DNA from: Holophagales bacterium
GTDB lineage: Bacteria; Acidobacteriota; Thermoanaerobaculia; Multivoradales; Multivoraceae
Assembly (NCBI GenBank): GCA_009843505.1
Contig: VYDI01000027.1
Span: 13,208 to 77,207 of the forward strand
Reading direction: 5' to 3'
DNA: 64,000 bases
The notes under the pieces were generated by a model. The model saw only the letters and a program-made list of their open reading frames with translations, was not told the DNA's origin and ran no database searches. Positions 15,820 to 24,596 of the stretch are shown one piece after another (within the stretch, counting starts at the first letter, position 1; the number at the start of each line of letters is the position of its first letter). The translations under genes and the position numbers were made by a program.

Positions 15820-17868
15820 TCAGCCCGGGAGCCGGTACGCGATCAGCTCGAACGGCTCGCCGCGGCCGCCGATGGAAACCACGAGGTACTGCACACCGCG
15901 GTGCAGGTACGTGATCGGGCTGCCGTCGGAGTGGGCGGGCAGTTCGACCTCGGCAACCAGGTCGCCCGTCGCCTTGTCGAGGGCACGGACAGCCGGCACG
16001 GTGTAGCGCCAGTCTTCGCGGGCCGCCGACTGCGGATTGGTCCAGGCGAGGCCGCCGGTGACTTCGTCGGGCTGCTCGTTCCACTCGCGCTCCGCCTTCG
16101 CCTCCTGGTACCGGAACGAGCGGGAATGGCCGGAACTGACGATGAGCAGCGTCTTCGTCGCCAGAGCATGACCGCGGACGCCTGAGCCAAGGAGCGGCAG
16201 GTCGAGGCTGGCGAGCCGCGGGTGTCGTCGCGGTCCCTCGCCGAGCGGGATCTGCCAGGCGATCTCGCCGCGACCCATGTCGTAGGCGGTGATCCGCGAG
16301 TACGGCGGCTTCGAGATCGGCAGGTCGAAGGGGCCGTGAAAGCCCGAGACCCTGGCCACGAAGTCGAAGGAGGAGCGGTTTGGATCGGGCCTGCGCAGCG
16401 TGATCAGGATCGGCGCCGTGAAGGATGGCACGTAGAGCTTGCCCGAGTCCGGGTCGAAGGCGCCGCCGGGCCAGCTCGCGCCGCCCTCGAAGCCGGGCAT
16501 GGCGACGGTGCCGCGCTCGCTGGGGGGCGTGTACATGGACCCGTACTGGTGGGAAGTCAGGATGCGTTCCGCCTCGGCGCGAATCTCGGGCGTGAAGTCG
16601 ATGACGTCGGCGAGCTGCATGCCCTGGCGGTCGAACGGCGGCGGTTTGGTGGGGAAGGGCTGGGTGGCCGAGGTCTGCTCGCCTGGGATGCCCGTCTGTG
16701 GGACCTGCCGTTCCTCGATGGGCCAGAGGGGTTCGCCGGTCTTCCGGTCGAAGACGTAGAGGAACGCCTGCTTGCTGGGCAGCATGGCCGCCTTGACGGT
16801 GCGTCCGTCGACGACGACGTCGCCAAGCACGGCCGGGGCGGCGAAGTCGTAGTCCCAGAGGCCGTGGTGGATCGCCTGGAAGTGCCAGCGGCGCTCGCCC
16901 GTCTCGCAATCGACGGCGACCAGGCTCTCGGCGTACAGGTTGTCGCCGCGGCGATGGCCGCCGTACCAGTCGTTCGTCGGTGTGCTGGTCGGCAGGTAGG
17001 CGAGGCCGAGTTCCTCGTCGGCGCTCATCAGGCCCCAGACGTTTGCGCCGCCGGTGATCCGCCAGGATTCGTCCTCCCAGGTGTCCGTGCCGTGCTCGCC
17101 CTCCTGGGGCACGGTGTGGAAGGTCCAGAGTTGCCGGCCGGTGCGGACGTCGAAGCCGCGCACGTCGCCAGGCGGCCCGTCGCCCGGTCCGAGCGGTCCG
17201 TCCGAGATGGACGAACCGACGATCGCGACATCGCGGCAGATGGTCGCCGGCGAGCTGACGGTGTACTTGCGGCGTTCGACGGCCCGGTGCAGGCCGGTGG
17301 TCAGATCGACGCTGCCGTGGTTGCCGAAGGAGCGCACCGGCGTGCCTTCGTCGGCGTAGACGGCGCGCAGGATGGCATCCGTGCTGGCGTAGATGAGACG
17401 GCCGGGGGCCTCGGTGCGCTCGGGGTCGCGCCAGAAGCTGGGACCCTTGTGGGTGAAGCCGTGGTTCGTCGGCCGGCCGTGGCCGTAGCTCTGTGGATCG
17501 TGCTGCCAGACCGTCGTGCCCGTTGCCGGATCAACGGCGGCGGCGATGCCGTAGCCCGTGACGACGTAGAGCCGCTCGCCGATCTTGATCGGTGTCGTGA
17601 CGTGGGTGCGCTGCTTCATCGACGCGTCTTCGAAGCGCGGGTCGTTCGCCATCAGGTCGTTGTCCGGCAGCCGCCAGCGCCAGGCCGGTTCGAGGCGAGC
17701 GAAGTTCGAGGCGTCGATCTGATCGAGCGCGGCGTAGCGGCCTGCGTCGTTGCCGCCGGTGATCGTCGGCCAGTCCGTGTCCTGTGCCCGAATCTGGGCG
17801 ACGCCCGGCAGTAGAAGTGCGGCGCCAAGAAGGGCCGCCGCGGGTGCCGGCTGAGCCTCGCCGGACAT
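15820..17868 (-). CDS. PQQ-dependent dehydrogenase, glucose/alcohol dehydrogenase family
   Basis: 682 residues from ATG 17868. An export signal is followed by WPTITGGNDAGRYAALDQI, the usual start of quinoprotein propellers, then repeated PQQ blades such as AAVDPATGTTVWQHD, ALDKATGDLVAEV and GFDVRTGRQLWTF, and the conserved IHHGLWDYD segment of membrane glucose-dehydrogenase-like enzymes. It would oxidise sugars or alcohols in the periplasm using pyrroloquinoline quinone. No CxxCH haem site is evident, so electrons must go to a separate carrier or to quinone. Only five bases separate it from the upstream LLM gene, so it is the distal gene of a four-gene operon. Confidence 0.92.
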   Translation of the reverse strand: MSGEAQPAPAAALLGAALLLPGVAQIRAQDTDWPTITGGNDAGRYAALDQIDASNFARLEPAWRWRLPDNDLMANDPRFEDASMKQRTHVTTPIKIGERLYVVTGYGIAAAVDPATGTTVWQHDPQSYGHGRPTNHGFTHKGPSFWRDPERTEAPGRLIYASTDAILRAVYADEGTPVRSFGNHGSVDLTTGLHRAVERRKYTVSSPATICRDVAIVGSSISDGPLGPGDGPPGDVRGFDVRTGRQLWTFHTVPQEGEHGTDTWEDESWRITGGANVWGLMSADEELGLAYLPTSTPTNDWYGGHRRGDNLYAESLVAVDCETGERRWHFQAIHHGLWDYDFAAPAVLGDVVVDGRTVKAAMLPSKQAFLYVFDRKTGEPLWPIEERQVPQTGIPGEQTSATQPFPTKPPPFDRQGMQLADVIDFTPEIRAEAERILTSHQYGSMYTPPSERGTVAMPGFEGGASWPGGAFDPDSGKLYVPSFTAPILITLRRPDPNRSSFDFVARVSGFHGPFDLPISKPPYSRITAYDMGRGEIAWQIPLGEGPRRHPRLASLDLPLLGSGVRGHALATKTLLIVSSGHSRSFRYQEAKAEREWNEQPDEVTGGLAWTNPQSAAREDWRYTVPAVRALDKATGDLVAEVELPAHSDGSPITYLHRGVQYLVVSIGGRGEPFELIAYRLPG

Positions 17869-17873
17869 CCGCC

Positions 17874-18800
17874 TCAGTCGAAGGCGGGGATGATCTCTTC
17901 CGCGACCATCTGGTAGTGGTCGAGACGGTGCGTCGGAATGCCGCCGATCATGATCTCGTGGGCGCCGGCGTCGATCATCTCGCCGATCCGGTCGATGACG
18001 TAGCTCTTCGGGCCCGCCGCCGTACCTTCGCCGAGGCCCCGGGCTGCGATGAAGCGCCCGGCGGCGGCCTCGTCGTCCGTCACGAAGGTCGGCATCAGCA
18101 CTGTGTGCCGGATCTCGCCCGGGTCCCGGCCAGCGTCCTCGCAGTGCCGGTTGACGACGGCGACCTTGTGCTGGAAGTACTCGCGGGTCATCGGTCCGCG
18201 CGCCCAGCCGTCGAGGTTCATCACGTCGCCGTGGCGCGCCAGGGTGCGCAGCGTCCGCTTCTCGCCGGTGCCGCCGATCAGGATGGGGATCGGGTCTCCG
18301 TAGCAGCCGGGGGAGAGGGGCGCGGAGTCGAGGTCGTAGTACTCGCCCTTGAAATCGACCGGTTCGTTCGAGCGGAACAGTGCCCGGATCAGCTCGACCG
18401 CCTCCTCGAAGCGGTCCTGACGCTCCTTCATCGACGGGAATGTCCAGCCGTAGGCCTCGTGCTCCCGCTTGAACCAGGCGGCGCCTATGCCGAGCACGAA
18501 TCGGCCATGCGAGATGTGGTCCAGGGTGCCCGCCATCTTGGCGACCAGGCCGGGGTTCCGGTACGTGTTGCCGAGAACCAGGTGGCCGATCTTCAGGTTC
18601 CTCGTGATGCTCGCGGTCGCCGCGGCGACGGTGAAGGCTTCCTGCGCCGCGAGATGTTCCTCTTCCTTGAGCCCCGGGGGCGGCAGGTAGTGGTCGGCGT
18701 ACCAGATGCTGTCCCAGGGGCCCTGGTCGAGCAGCTCGGCCACCTCCCGGACGCTGTCCCAGGTGTTGCGGTAGACGGTGACCTGCGCACCGAACTTCAT
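17874..18800 (-). CDS. LLM-class (luciferase-like) F420/FMN-dependent oxidoreductase
   Basis: 308 residues, ATG 18800, with Shine-Dalgarno GAGAGGAG upstream. The bacterial luciferase-like TIM barrel is recognisable from MKFGAQVTVY, WDSIWYADHYLPPPG, LKIGHLVLGNTYRNP, LDHISHGRFVLGIGAAW and IPILIGGTGEKRTLRTLARH. Such enzymes use reduced flavin or F420 to oxidise or reduce organic substrates. Co-transcribed with a quinone oxidoreductase and a CoA ligase, which suggests catabolism of a xenobiotic or terpenoid-like acid. Cofactor and substrate are not predictable here. Confidence 0.9.
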   Translation of the reverse strand: MKFGAQVTVYRNTWDSVREVAELLDQGPWDSIWYADHYLPPPGLKEEEHLAAQEAFTVAAATASITRNLKIGHLVLGNTYRNPGLVAKMAGTLDHISHGRFVLGIGAAWFKREHEAYGWTFPSMKERQDRFEEAVELIRALFRSNEPVDFKGEYYDLDSAPLSPGCYGDPIPILIGGTGEKRTLRTLARHGDVMNLDGWARGPMTREYFQHKVAVVNRHCEDAGRDPGEIRHTVLMPTFVTDDEAAAGRFIAARGLGEGTAAGPKSYVIDRIGEMIDAGAHEIMIGGIPTHRLDHYQMVAEEIIPAFD

Positions 18801-18825
18801 GTCGTGCTCCTCTCCTGCTGCGACG

Positions 18826-19803
18826 CTAGGCGCCGCGCTGCATGACCATCTTGCCGATGACCTTGCGGTCCATCATGTCGCGAAGCGCCTGCGGCACCTC
18901 TTCCAGGGGATAGCGGCGCGAGATGTAGGGCTGGATCTTGCCGGAGGCGGCGAGGGCCTCCGTTTCAATCCGGGTTGCCTCGAAGACCTCCGGCTCGCGC
19001 ATCCTGGAGGCGCCCCAGAACACGCCGACGATGTCGCAGCCCTTGAGCAGGGTGAGGTTGAGCGGCATGCGCGGGATGCCGGCGGTGAAGCCGATCACCA
19101 GGAACCGGCCGCGCCAGTTCGTGGCGCGGAGCGCGGCCTCGGCGTAGTCGCCGCCGACCGCGTCGTAGACGAGGTCGACGCCCTTGCCGTCCGTCAGCTC
19201 CTTGGCGCGATTCTTCAGGTCCTCCGCGGCGTAGTTGATCGTCTCGTCGGCGCCTCGTTCGCGGCAGAGCGCCAGCTTCTCCTCGCTCGAAGCGGCGGCG
19301 ATCACCCGCGCGCCCATCACCTTGCCCAGCTCCAGGGCGGCGAGGCCGACGCCGCCGGCGGCACCGAGCACGAGGAGCGTCTCGCCGGGCTTGAGGTCGC
19401 CGCGGTACTTCAGCGCGTAGTGGCCGGTGCCGTAGGCGTAGCCGTACCCCGTAGCCTCCGCGTGGCCGAGCCCCGGCGGCAACCTGCGCACCTGGGACGC
19501 CTTGAGCAGCACCTGCTCGGCGAAGCCGCCGGTGCCGCCTCCGCCGACCACGTCGTCGCCGACTGCAAGGCCGTTTACATCGGGCCCCACGGCCGCGATC
19601 CTGCCGCCCACCTCACCGCCGACGACGAAGGGCGGCTCTCCCCGGAACTGGTAGCGGTTCTCGATGATCAGGGTGTCGGGCCAGGTGATCGCCGCCGCCC
19701 GGATGTCGACGACGACCTCGCCCGGCCCCGGAACCGGATCGGGAAGTTCCTCGATCGTCAGGTTCTCCGGGGGGCCGAACGCGCTGCAAACAACTGCCTT
19801 CAT
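18826..19803 (-). CDS. NAD(P)H:quinone oxidoreductase, MDR superfamily
   Basis: 325 residues, ATG 19803. Zinc-free medium-chain dehydrogenase/reductase: MKAVVCSAFGPPENLTIEEL at the N-terminus, then GEVGGRIAAVGPDV, and the Rossmann nucleotide site LGAAGGVGLAALELGKVMGA in the middle. The catalytic and structural zinc cysteines of alcohol dehydrogenases are absent. It reduces quinones or alpha,beta-unsaturated carbonyls with NADPH. It sits between the LLM enzyme and the CoA ligase on the same strand with gaps of 25 and 36 bases. Confidence 0.9.
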   Translation of the reverse strand: MKAVVCSAFGPPENLTIEELPDPVPGPGEVVVDIRAAAITWPDTLIIENRYQFRGEPPFVVGGEVGGRIAAVGPDVNGLAVGDDVVGGGGTGGFAEQVLLKASQVRRLPPGLGHAEATGYGYAYGTGHYALKYRGDLKPGETLLVLGAAGGVGLAALELGKVMGARVIAAASSEEKLALCRERGADETINYAAEDLKNRAKELTDGKGVDLVYDAVGGDYAEAALRATNWRGRFLVIGFTAGIPRMPLNLTLLKGCDIVGVFWGASRMREPEVFEATRIETEALAASGKIQPYISRRYPLEEVPQALRDMMDRKVIGKMVMQRGA

Positions 19804-19839
19804 GGTTGCCTCTGAGATGTAGTTTGGTGAAGCGGGCTG

Positions 19840-21420
19840 TCAGATCTGCCGCTCGCGGCCCTTCCAGTAGGGCGCCCGGACGAGGCCGCGCTGGATCTTG
19901 CCGGTGGGCATGCGCGGCAGGTCGGTCGCGAAGTCGATGGAGCGCGGGCGCTTGAAGTCGGGCAGGTGCTCGCGGCACCAGGCCAGGAGTTCCTCGGCCA
20001 GTTCGTCGCCGGCTTCGTAGCCTTCGTCGACTTCGACGACCGACTTGACGCTTTCGCCCCACTCCTCGTGAGGCACGCCGACGGTGCAGACCTCGTAGAC
20101 GGCGGGGTGCTGCTGGATCACGTCGTCGATCTCCTGGGGATAGATGTTGACGCCGCCGGCGATGATCGTCTCCGCCGAACGGCCGGTCAGGAACAGGTAG
20201 CGGTCCTCGTCGACGTAGCCCATGTCGCCCATCGTGAAGTAGCCGTCGCGGTAGGCGGAGGCGGTCTTCTCGGGCGCCTTGAAGTAGACGAAGCTGTTCT
20301 CGGACGCCTCGAAGTAGACCGTGCCGGTGGTTCCGCTCGGCACCGGCTCGCCGTTGTCGTCGAGCACCTTGTACCTCGTTCCCTCCACGGTGCGGCCGAC
20401 GCTGCCGGGCTTCTCGAGCCACTCCTTCGAGTCCACCCAGAACGTGCCGCCCTCGGTGGCGGCGTAGTACTCCCAGACCACCGGCCCGAACCAGTCGATG
20501 ATCTTGTGCTTGACGTGGACCGGGGTGGGAGCGGCGCCGTGGCAGAGCCAGCGCATGGAGGAGACGTCGTAGCGTTCGCGGATCTCCGGCGGCAGCGCCA
20601 GCATGCGGTGAAACATGGTCGCCACCATGTGGGTGTGAGTCACCCGGTGCCTGTCGATCAGGGCGAGCGTTTCCTCGGCGTCCCATCTGTCCATGAGCAC
20701 GGAGCCGACGCCGGCACCCATCGGCATCGCCAGGTTGAGACCCAGCGGAGCGGCATGGTAGAGCGGCCCGGTGACGAGCGAGCAGTCCGTGTCCGGCTCG
20801 AAGTCGCCCGACTCGCGGACCGCCAGCAGGAACGGCGTCGGTGTCGGAGCGGCCTTGCGGTAGACGCCCTTGGGGTGGCCGGTGGTGCCGGACGTGTAGA
20901 GCATCGGTGCGCCGAGAACCGGGTCCTCGATGTTCGAGCCGTCCTCGGCTGCGAGCGCCGCGTCGTAGGACGCGGCGCCCTCGATCTCGCCGCCGACGGC
21001 GAGAGTCAACTGCAAGTGGCTCGACGCGGTCTGAGCCGCGGCGACGGCCGGCGCGAAGGCCTCATCGGCGATCAACACGACCGCCTCGCAGTTGTCGACG
21101 ATGTAGGCCACTTCGGGTGGCGAGAGGTGCCAGTTGATCGGCGTCATGCGTCCGCCGGACCGCTGGCAGGCGACGACCGTTTCGATGAACTCCGGCCGGT
21201 TCCGGCACAGCAGGGCGACGCCTACGTCGGGACCGACGCCGTGCGCCCGCAGCACCCGGGCCAGGCGATTGGCGTTGGCGTTCAGTTCGCCGAGCGTTCG
21301 GCCGCCGAACTTCGACAGGACGGCCATTCGCTCGGGAGCCACCTCCGCGTGCACCGCGACGCCCATGCCGTAGGGCGCGGCGGCCATGAGTCGTTCCTGC
21401 AGTGCTGCGTCGATCGCCAT
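19840..21420 (-). CDS. Acyl-CoA synthetase, AMP-binding family
   Basis: 526 residues, ATG 21420. ANL-superfamily adenylate-forming enzyme: phosphate loop YTSGTTGHPKG, the YYAATEGG motif, LFLTGRSAETIIAGGVNIYP hinge region and the C-terminal catalytic Lys in MPTGKIQRG. It would activate a carboxylic acid as acyl-AMP and then acyl-CoA. As the first gene of the minus-strand operon it probably commits the substrate handled by the downstream reductase, LLM enzyme and PQQ dehydrogenase. Medium to long-chain or cyclic acids are possible substrates. Confidence 0.92.
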   Translation of the reverse strand: MAIDAALQERLMAAAPYGMGVAVHAEVAPERMAVLSKFGGRTLGELNANANRLARVLRAHGVGPDVGVALLCRNRPEFIETVVACQRSGGRMTPINWHLSPPEVAYIVDNCEAVVLIADEAFAPAVAAAQTASSHLQLTLAVGGEIEGAASYDAALAAEDGSNIEDPVLGAPMLYTSGTTGHPKGVYRKAAPTPTPFLLAVRESGDFEPDTDCSLVTGPLYHAAPLGLNLAMPMGAGVGSVLMDRWDAEETLALIDRHRVTHTHMVATMFHRMLALPPEIRERYDVSSMRWLCHGAAPTPVHVKHKIIDWFGPVVWEYYAATEGGTFWVDSKEWLEKPGSVGRTVEGTRYKVLDDNGEPVPSGTTGTVYFEASENSFVYFKAPEKTASAYRDGYFTMGDMGYVDEDRYLFLTGRSAETIIAGGVNIYPQEIDDVIQQHPAVYEVCTVGVPHEEWGESVKSVVEVDEGYEAGDELAEELLAWCREHLPDFKRPRSIDFATDLPRMPTGKIQRGLVRAPYWKGRERQI

Positions 21421-21518
21421 GCGGGCCTCTCCGCGGGCGCCGGAAGAGGCCGGCGCCCTGGTTTCCTCGTTATTGCCTTGCTCGGGTTTCCTGAAGAAGA
21501 GCCGCGAGTGTACCCATA

Positions 21519-21526
21519 GCTACACT
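21519..21526 (+). promoter_or_regulatory. GCTACACT -10-like element, possible leaderless promoter
   Basis: The TACACT hexamer ends 8 bases before the ATG at 21535, with no Shine-Dalgarno between. It matches the GCTANNNT element seen before other genes here. A clear -35 is not visible. Confidence 0.45.
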
Positions 21527-21534
21527 GACTGCCC

Positions 21535-22854
21535 ATGGCCGCCGCGACCACGCCCGAGACGGTCGAGTTGACCGACCACGACCGGGCCATGCTTGCCGGC
21601 GACTGCGGTGAAGCCGCGGCGGTCGCGATGCGCATCCTGATCACGATGGCGGGGGTCTACGGTGCCGAACGTCTGCTGGATATCGAGGGCGCCCACATCG
21701 ACGGTTGCCTCTACCACGGTGACTCCGGGGTCGACTTCGCGGAACTTCTGGTTGCGGGTGGGGCGCGCGTCAACGTGCCGACGACGTTGAACGTCGGCGG
21801 CCTCGACCTGCTACACCCGGAGGAGTTCGCGGGTACGGCGGAACGCCGGGCGAAGGCGCTGCGGCTGATGGAGTGCTACGAGGAGATGGGCTGCCGGACG
21901 ATCTGGACGTGCGCGCCTTACCAGACGACGCCGCGGCCGGCGTTCGGGCAGCAGGTGGCCTGGGCCGAGAGCAACGCGATCGTGTTCGCGAACTCGGTGC
22001 TCGGTGCGCGTACTCACCGCTACGGCGACTTCATCGACATCTGCGCGGCGATCACGGGACGGGCGCCGGCGGTGGGACTCCACCTGGAGAAGAACCGGCG
22101 TGGCCAGGTCGTTTTCGACTTCCGTGGGCTGCCTCGATCTCTGACTTCAGCCACCTGGCTGCTGCCCGCGATTGGCTATCTGGTGGGGGAGCGTTGCGGT
22201 AGTCGAGTGCCGGTTCTGCTCGGCCTGACGGATGCCGACGAGGACGGACTCAAGGCGCTGGGGGCGGCGGCGGCATCGTCGGGTGCTGTGGCGCTGTTTC
22301 ACGCCGTGGGCCTGACGCCCGAAGCGCCGACACTCGAGGCGGCGCTGGGAGGTGGAGAGGCGGAGGAGTGGATCGAGGTTACGGTGGACGATCTGCGTGC
22401 CGGACTGGACAGCCTGTCCACCGTGGCGGCTGCGCAGGAAGGAGCGGGCCCCGAGTGTGAGGCGGACGTGCGGATCAACGTCGTTGCGCTTGGCAGCCCC
22501 CACTTCTCGCCGCGGGAGTTCGCTGAGCTGCTGCCGCTGGTTGAGCGCAGGCCTCCGGCTTCGAGTGTCGAGTTCGTGGTCTGCACGAACCGTCAGGCGC
22601 TCGAATGGCTGGAGGCCAGAGGCGAACTGGAACATTTGCGCGGTCTTGGTGTCCGCGTGGTGGTCGACACCTGCGTTGTCGTGGCGCCGATTCTGCGCAC
22701 GCCTGCCGGCGGGATCCTGATGACGAACTCCGGCAAGTTCTCGCATTACGCTCCCGGCAACGTCGGCTTCGACGTCGTCTTCGGCAGTCTGTCCGATTGC
22801 GTGGATTCGGCTCATGCAGGCCGCCTGAGGCGCGACCGGGAGCTGTGGCCGTGA
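21535..22854 (+). CDS. Aconitase X large (catalytic) subunit
   Basis: 439 residues from ATG 21535. AcnX/DUF521 signature: ITMAGVYGAERLLDIEGAHI, then HIDGCLYHGDSGVDFAE and VPTTLNVGGLDLLHPE, an ARTHRYGDFIDICAAITGRA segment, and near the C-terminus VDTCVVVAPI with MTNSGKFSHYAPGNVGF, including cysteines suited to an Fe-S site. Known AcnX enzymes dehydrate cis-3-hydroxy-L-proline or mevalonate 5-phosphate. The small swivel subunit follows immediately (GTGA overlap), so this is the two-subunit form. No proline or mevalonate gene adjoins, so the substrate stays open. Confidence 0.9.
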   Translation: MAAATTPETVELTDHDRAMLAGDCGEAAAVAMRILITMAGVYGAERLLDIEGAHIDGCLYHGDSGVDFAELLVAGGARVNVPTTLNVGGLDLLHPEEFAGTAERRAKALRLMECYEEMGCRTIWTCAPYQTTPRPAFGQQVAWAESNAIVFANSVLGARTHRYGDFIDICAAITGRAPAVGLHLEKNRRGQVVFDFRGLPRSLTSATWLLPAIGYLVGERCGSRVPVLLGLTDADEDGLKALGAAAASSGAVALFHAVGLTPEAPTLEAALGGGEAEEWIEVTVDDLRAGLDSLSTVAAAQEGAGPECEADVRINVVALGSPHFSPREFAELLPLVERRPPASSVEFVVCTNRQALEWLEARGELEHLRGLGVRVVVDTCVVVAPILRTPAGGILMTNSGKFSHYAPGNVGFDVVFGSLSDCVDSAHAGRLRRDRELWP

Positions 22855-23273
22855 ACGAGGTCGAGATGCGTAGTCTGGTGCTTGTTGCCGGCAACGGCGC
22901 GGGATCGGTTCTGCGCCTGGAAGATCCGCTGTCGTTCTGGGGCGGTGTCGATCCGCCGACCGGGCGCATCATCGACCGGCGGCATCCGAACTGCGGCGAC
23001 AGCGTTTCGGGACGCATCCTCGTGATGCCCTACGGACGCGGCTCGAGCAGTTCCAGCTCGATTCTGCTGGAAGGCGTGCGGCTTGGAGCGGCGCCGGCCG
23101 CCATCGTGCTGAGAGAAGTCGACGGCATTCTGGCGCTCGGCGCCGCAGTGGCGCGGGAACTCTACGAGCAGTCGCCGCCCGTGGTCGTGCTCCCGCCCGC
23201 GGACTGGAAGGCCGTGCCGGAAGGGGCAGAGGCCTCGGTCGACGTCAGCGGTCGCCTGCGGATCGCAGGCTGA
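22851..23273 (+). CDS. Aconitase X small (swivel, DUF126) subunit
   Basis: 140 residues from GTG 22851, whose GTGA overlaps the stop of the large subunit. DUF126 hallmarks are LSFWGGVDPPTGRIIDRRHP, GRILVMPYGRGSSSSSSIL (serine-rich active-site loop) and APAAIVLREVDGILALGAAV. It completes the dehydratase active site with the catalytic subunit. The last 29 bases overlap the 3' end of the convergent porin gene. Confidence 0.9.
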   Translation: MNEVEMRSLVLVAGNGAGSVLRLEDPLSFWGGVDPPTGRIIDRRHPNCGDSVSGRILVMPYGRGSSSSSSILLEGVRLGAAPAAIVLREVDGILALGAAVARELYEQSPPVVVLPPADWKAVPEGAEASVDVSGRLRIAG

Positions 23274-24495
23274 CGTTCCAGGACGTCCACACCCAGACCT
23301 TGAAGGTGTCCGTGCCGAACTCGTCCGCGTCGTACTGCGCCAGCTTGATGCCGAAGTCCTGCTTCCAGGGAGTGTTCCAGACCGCCATCGCGTCGATCTC
23401 GGTCCCATAGTCCATGCTGCCGACCGCGGAGCGGAACTGGTGCCAGCGGACCGTCCAGTTCCAGGTGTCCAGGTTGTGGTCGAGGCGCAGGTACACGTCG
23501 ACCAGGCCGTTCGCGGGGGTTCCGAGGAACTTGTCGGTCCAGCCGTTGAAACCGTGGAGCGTCGCCAGCGGCGTGCGGAAGCCGTACGTGCCGTCGCCGT
23601 CGAGCGCTTCGCGCACCGCGCGGATGCTGATGTCGCCGCGGGTGAAGCCGATCCCCGTCTTCTGGTAGTCGAGGTCGACGCTGCCGGGGTGGTCCGCCCA
23701 ATCGGACTGCACGACGTACTGGAGTTCCCACAGGACGGACGCCGCGCCGGCGTCGTGCGAGCCGTTGTAGCTGGCGCCCCAGTTGGACGTCGAGTTGGCC
23801 ACGGCGCCCGGCCTTTCGTAGTCCAGCAGGTAGCCGAACAGGGCCAGGTTGCCGGGGCCCGCCGGGCCGGAAACGTAGATCAAGTGGGAGTCCATCGGCT
23901 CCTCGGCCCCGGTGATCCGGTGGGCCCGCTTCAGGAAGGCGTAGCGGAGCGACCAGTCGGCGGCCATCTGTGCATCGAGGGCGGCGGCGTCGAAGGCCTG
24001 GTGGTGCTGGCGCCAGCCGACCGCGCCGACGAAGCGCTGGTCGCCGATCAGGAGCTCGGTCCGGCCGAGGGTGAAGGCGACCGGCCCTCGCTCCAGGCGG
24101 GCCGCCGCCTGGTTGATCGCGGTGAGCGCGGGATCGGCGATGATCGGCCGGTCGCGGACGCCGTTGTCCAGGCCGCCGTAGCCGAGGTTGCGGTAGGTGC
24201 GGTCGTTGCCGACGGGGGTCACTTCTTCCGCTTCGAGCAGGAAGGAGAAGCCGCGGAACGCCTTGGTCTCCAGCTTGAGGCTCGTGCGAAGGGTCGAAGC
24301 GAGCGCCGTGGCGTCGAACGCGTCGTCGTCGGATTGCTCAACCCGGTACCGGAGACCGAGCGAAACGTCCGCGTCGCGGATGGCCTGGCCAAGCGTCGCC
24401 GGCTCCTGAGGAGCGTTCTCCTCGTCGCCTTGCGCAAGACCGTGCGCCGTGCCGACGGCCATGCTCAGCGCTAGCGGAATCAGACACTTGCGCAT
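23245..24495 (-). CDS. Alginate-export-like outer-membrane porin
   Basis: 416 residues from ATG 24495, chosen because MRKCLIPLALSMAVGTAHGL is a clean signal peptide; the frame is open 35 codons further upstream without one. The mature protein alternates aromatic/hydrophobic strands (VSLGLRYRVEQ, FSFLLEAEEV, FTLGRTELLIGDQRFVGAV, WELQYVVQ, FRTPLATLHGFNGWTDKFL) as in AlgE-type beta-barrels. It probably conducts anionic or sugar solutes. A TATACT hexamer on this strand at 24550-24555 could be its -10 element. Confidence 0.8.
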   Translation of the reverse strand: MRKCLIPLALSMAVGTAHGLAQGDEENAPQEPATLGQAIRDADVSLGLRYRVEQSDDDAFDATALASTLRTSLKLETKAFRGFSFLLEAEEVTPVGNDRTYRNLGYGGLDNGVRDRPIIADPALTAINQAAARLERGPVAFTLGRTELLIGDQRFVGAVGWRQHHQAFDAAALDAQMAADWSLRYAFLKRAHRITGAEEPMDSHLIYVSGPAGPGNLALFGYLLDYERPGAVANSTSNWGASYNGSHDAGAASVLWELQYVVQSDWADHPGSVDLDYQKTGIGFTRGDISIRAVREALDGDGTYGFRTPLATLHGFNGWTDKFLGTPANGLVDVYLRLDHNLDTWNWTVRWHQFRSAVGSMDYGTEIDAMAVWNTPWKQDFGIKLAQYDADEFGTDTFKVWVWTSWNVSLRSAGDR

Positions 24496-24596
24496 GATCG
24501 GGTACGGGTACTCGGGAAGAAGAAGCTGGAGTCGCCGGAGGCCGTCCGCAGTATATAGGCCGCCTGTTGAGGGCCCTTCCGGCGGAGCGCCTGCTT

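Noticed and set aside
16222..17814. A 530-codon plus-strand frame opposite the PQQ dehydrogenase
   Set aside because: Antisense shadow with no recognisable motif.
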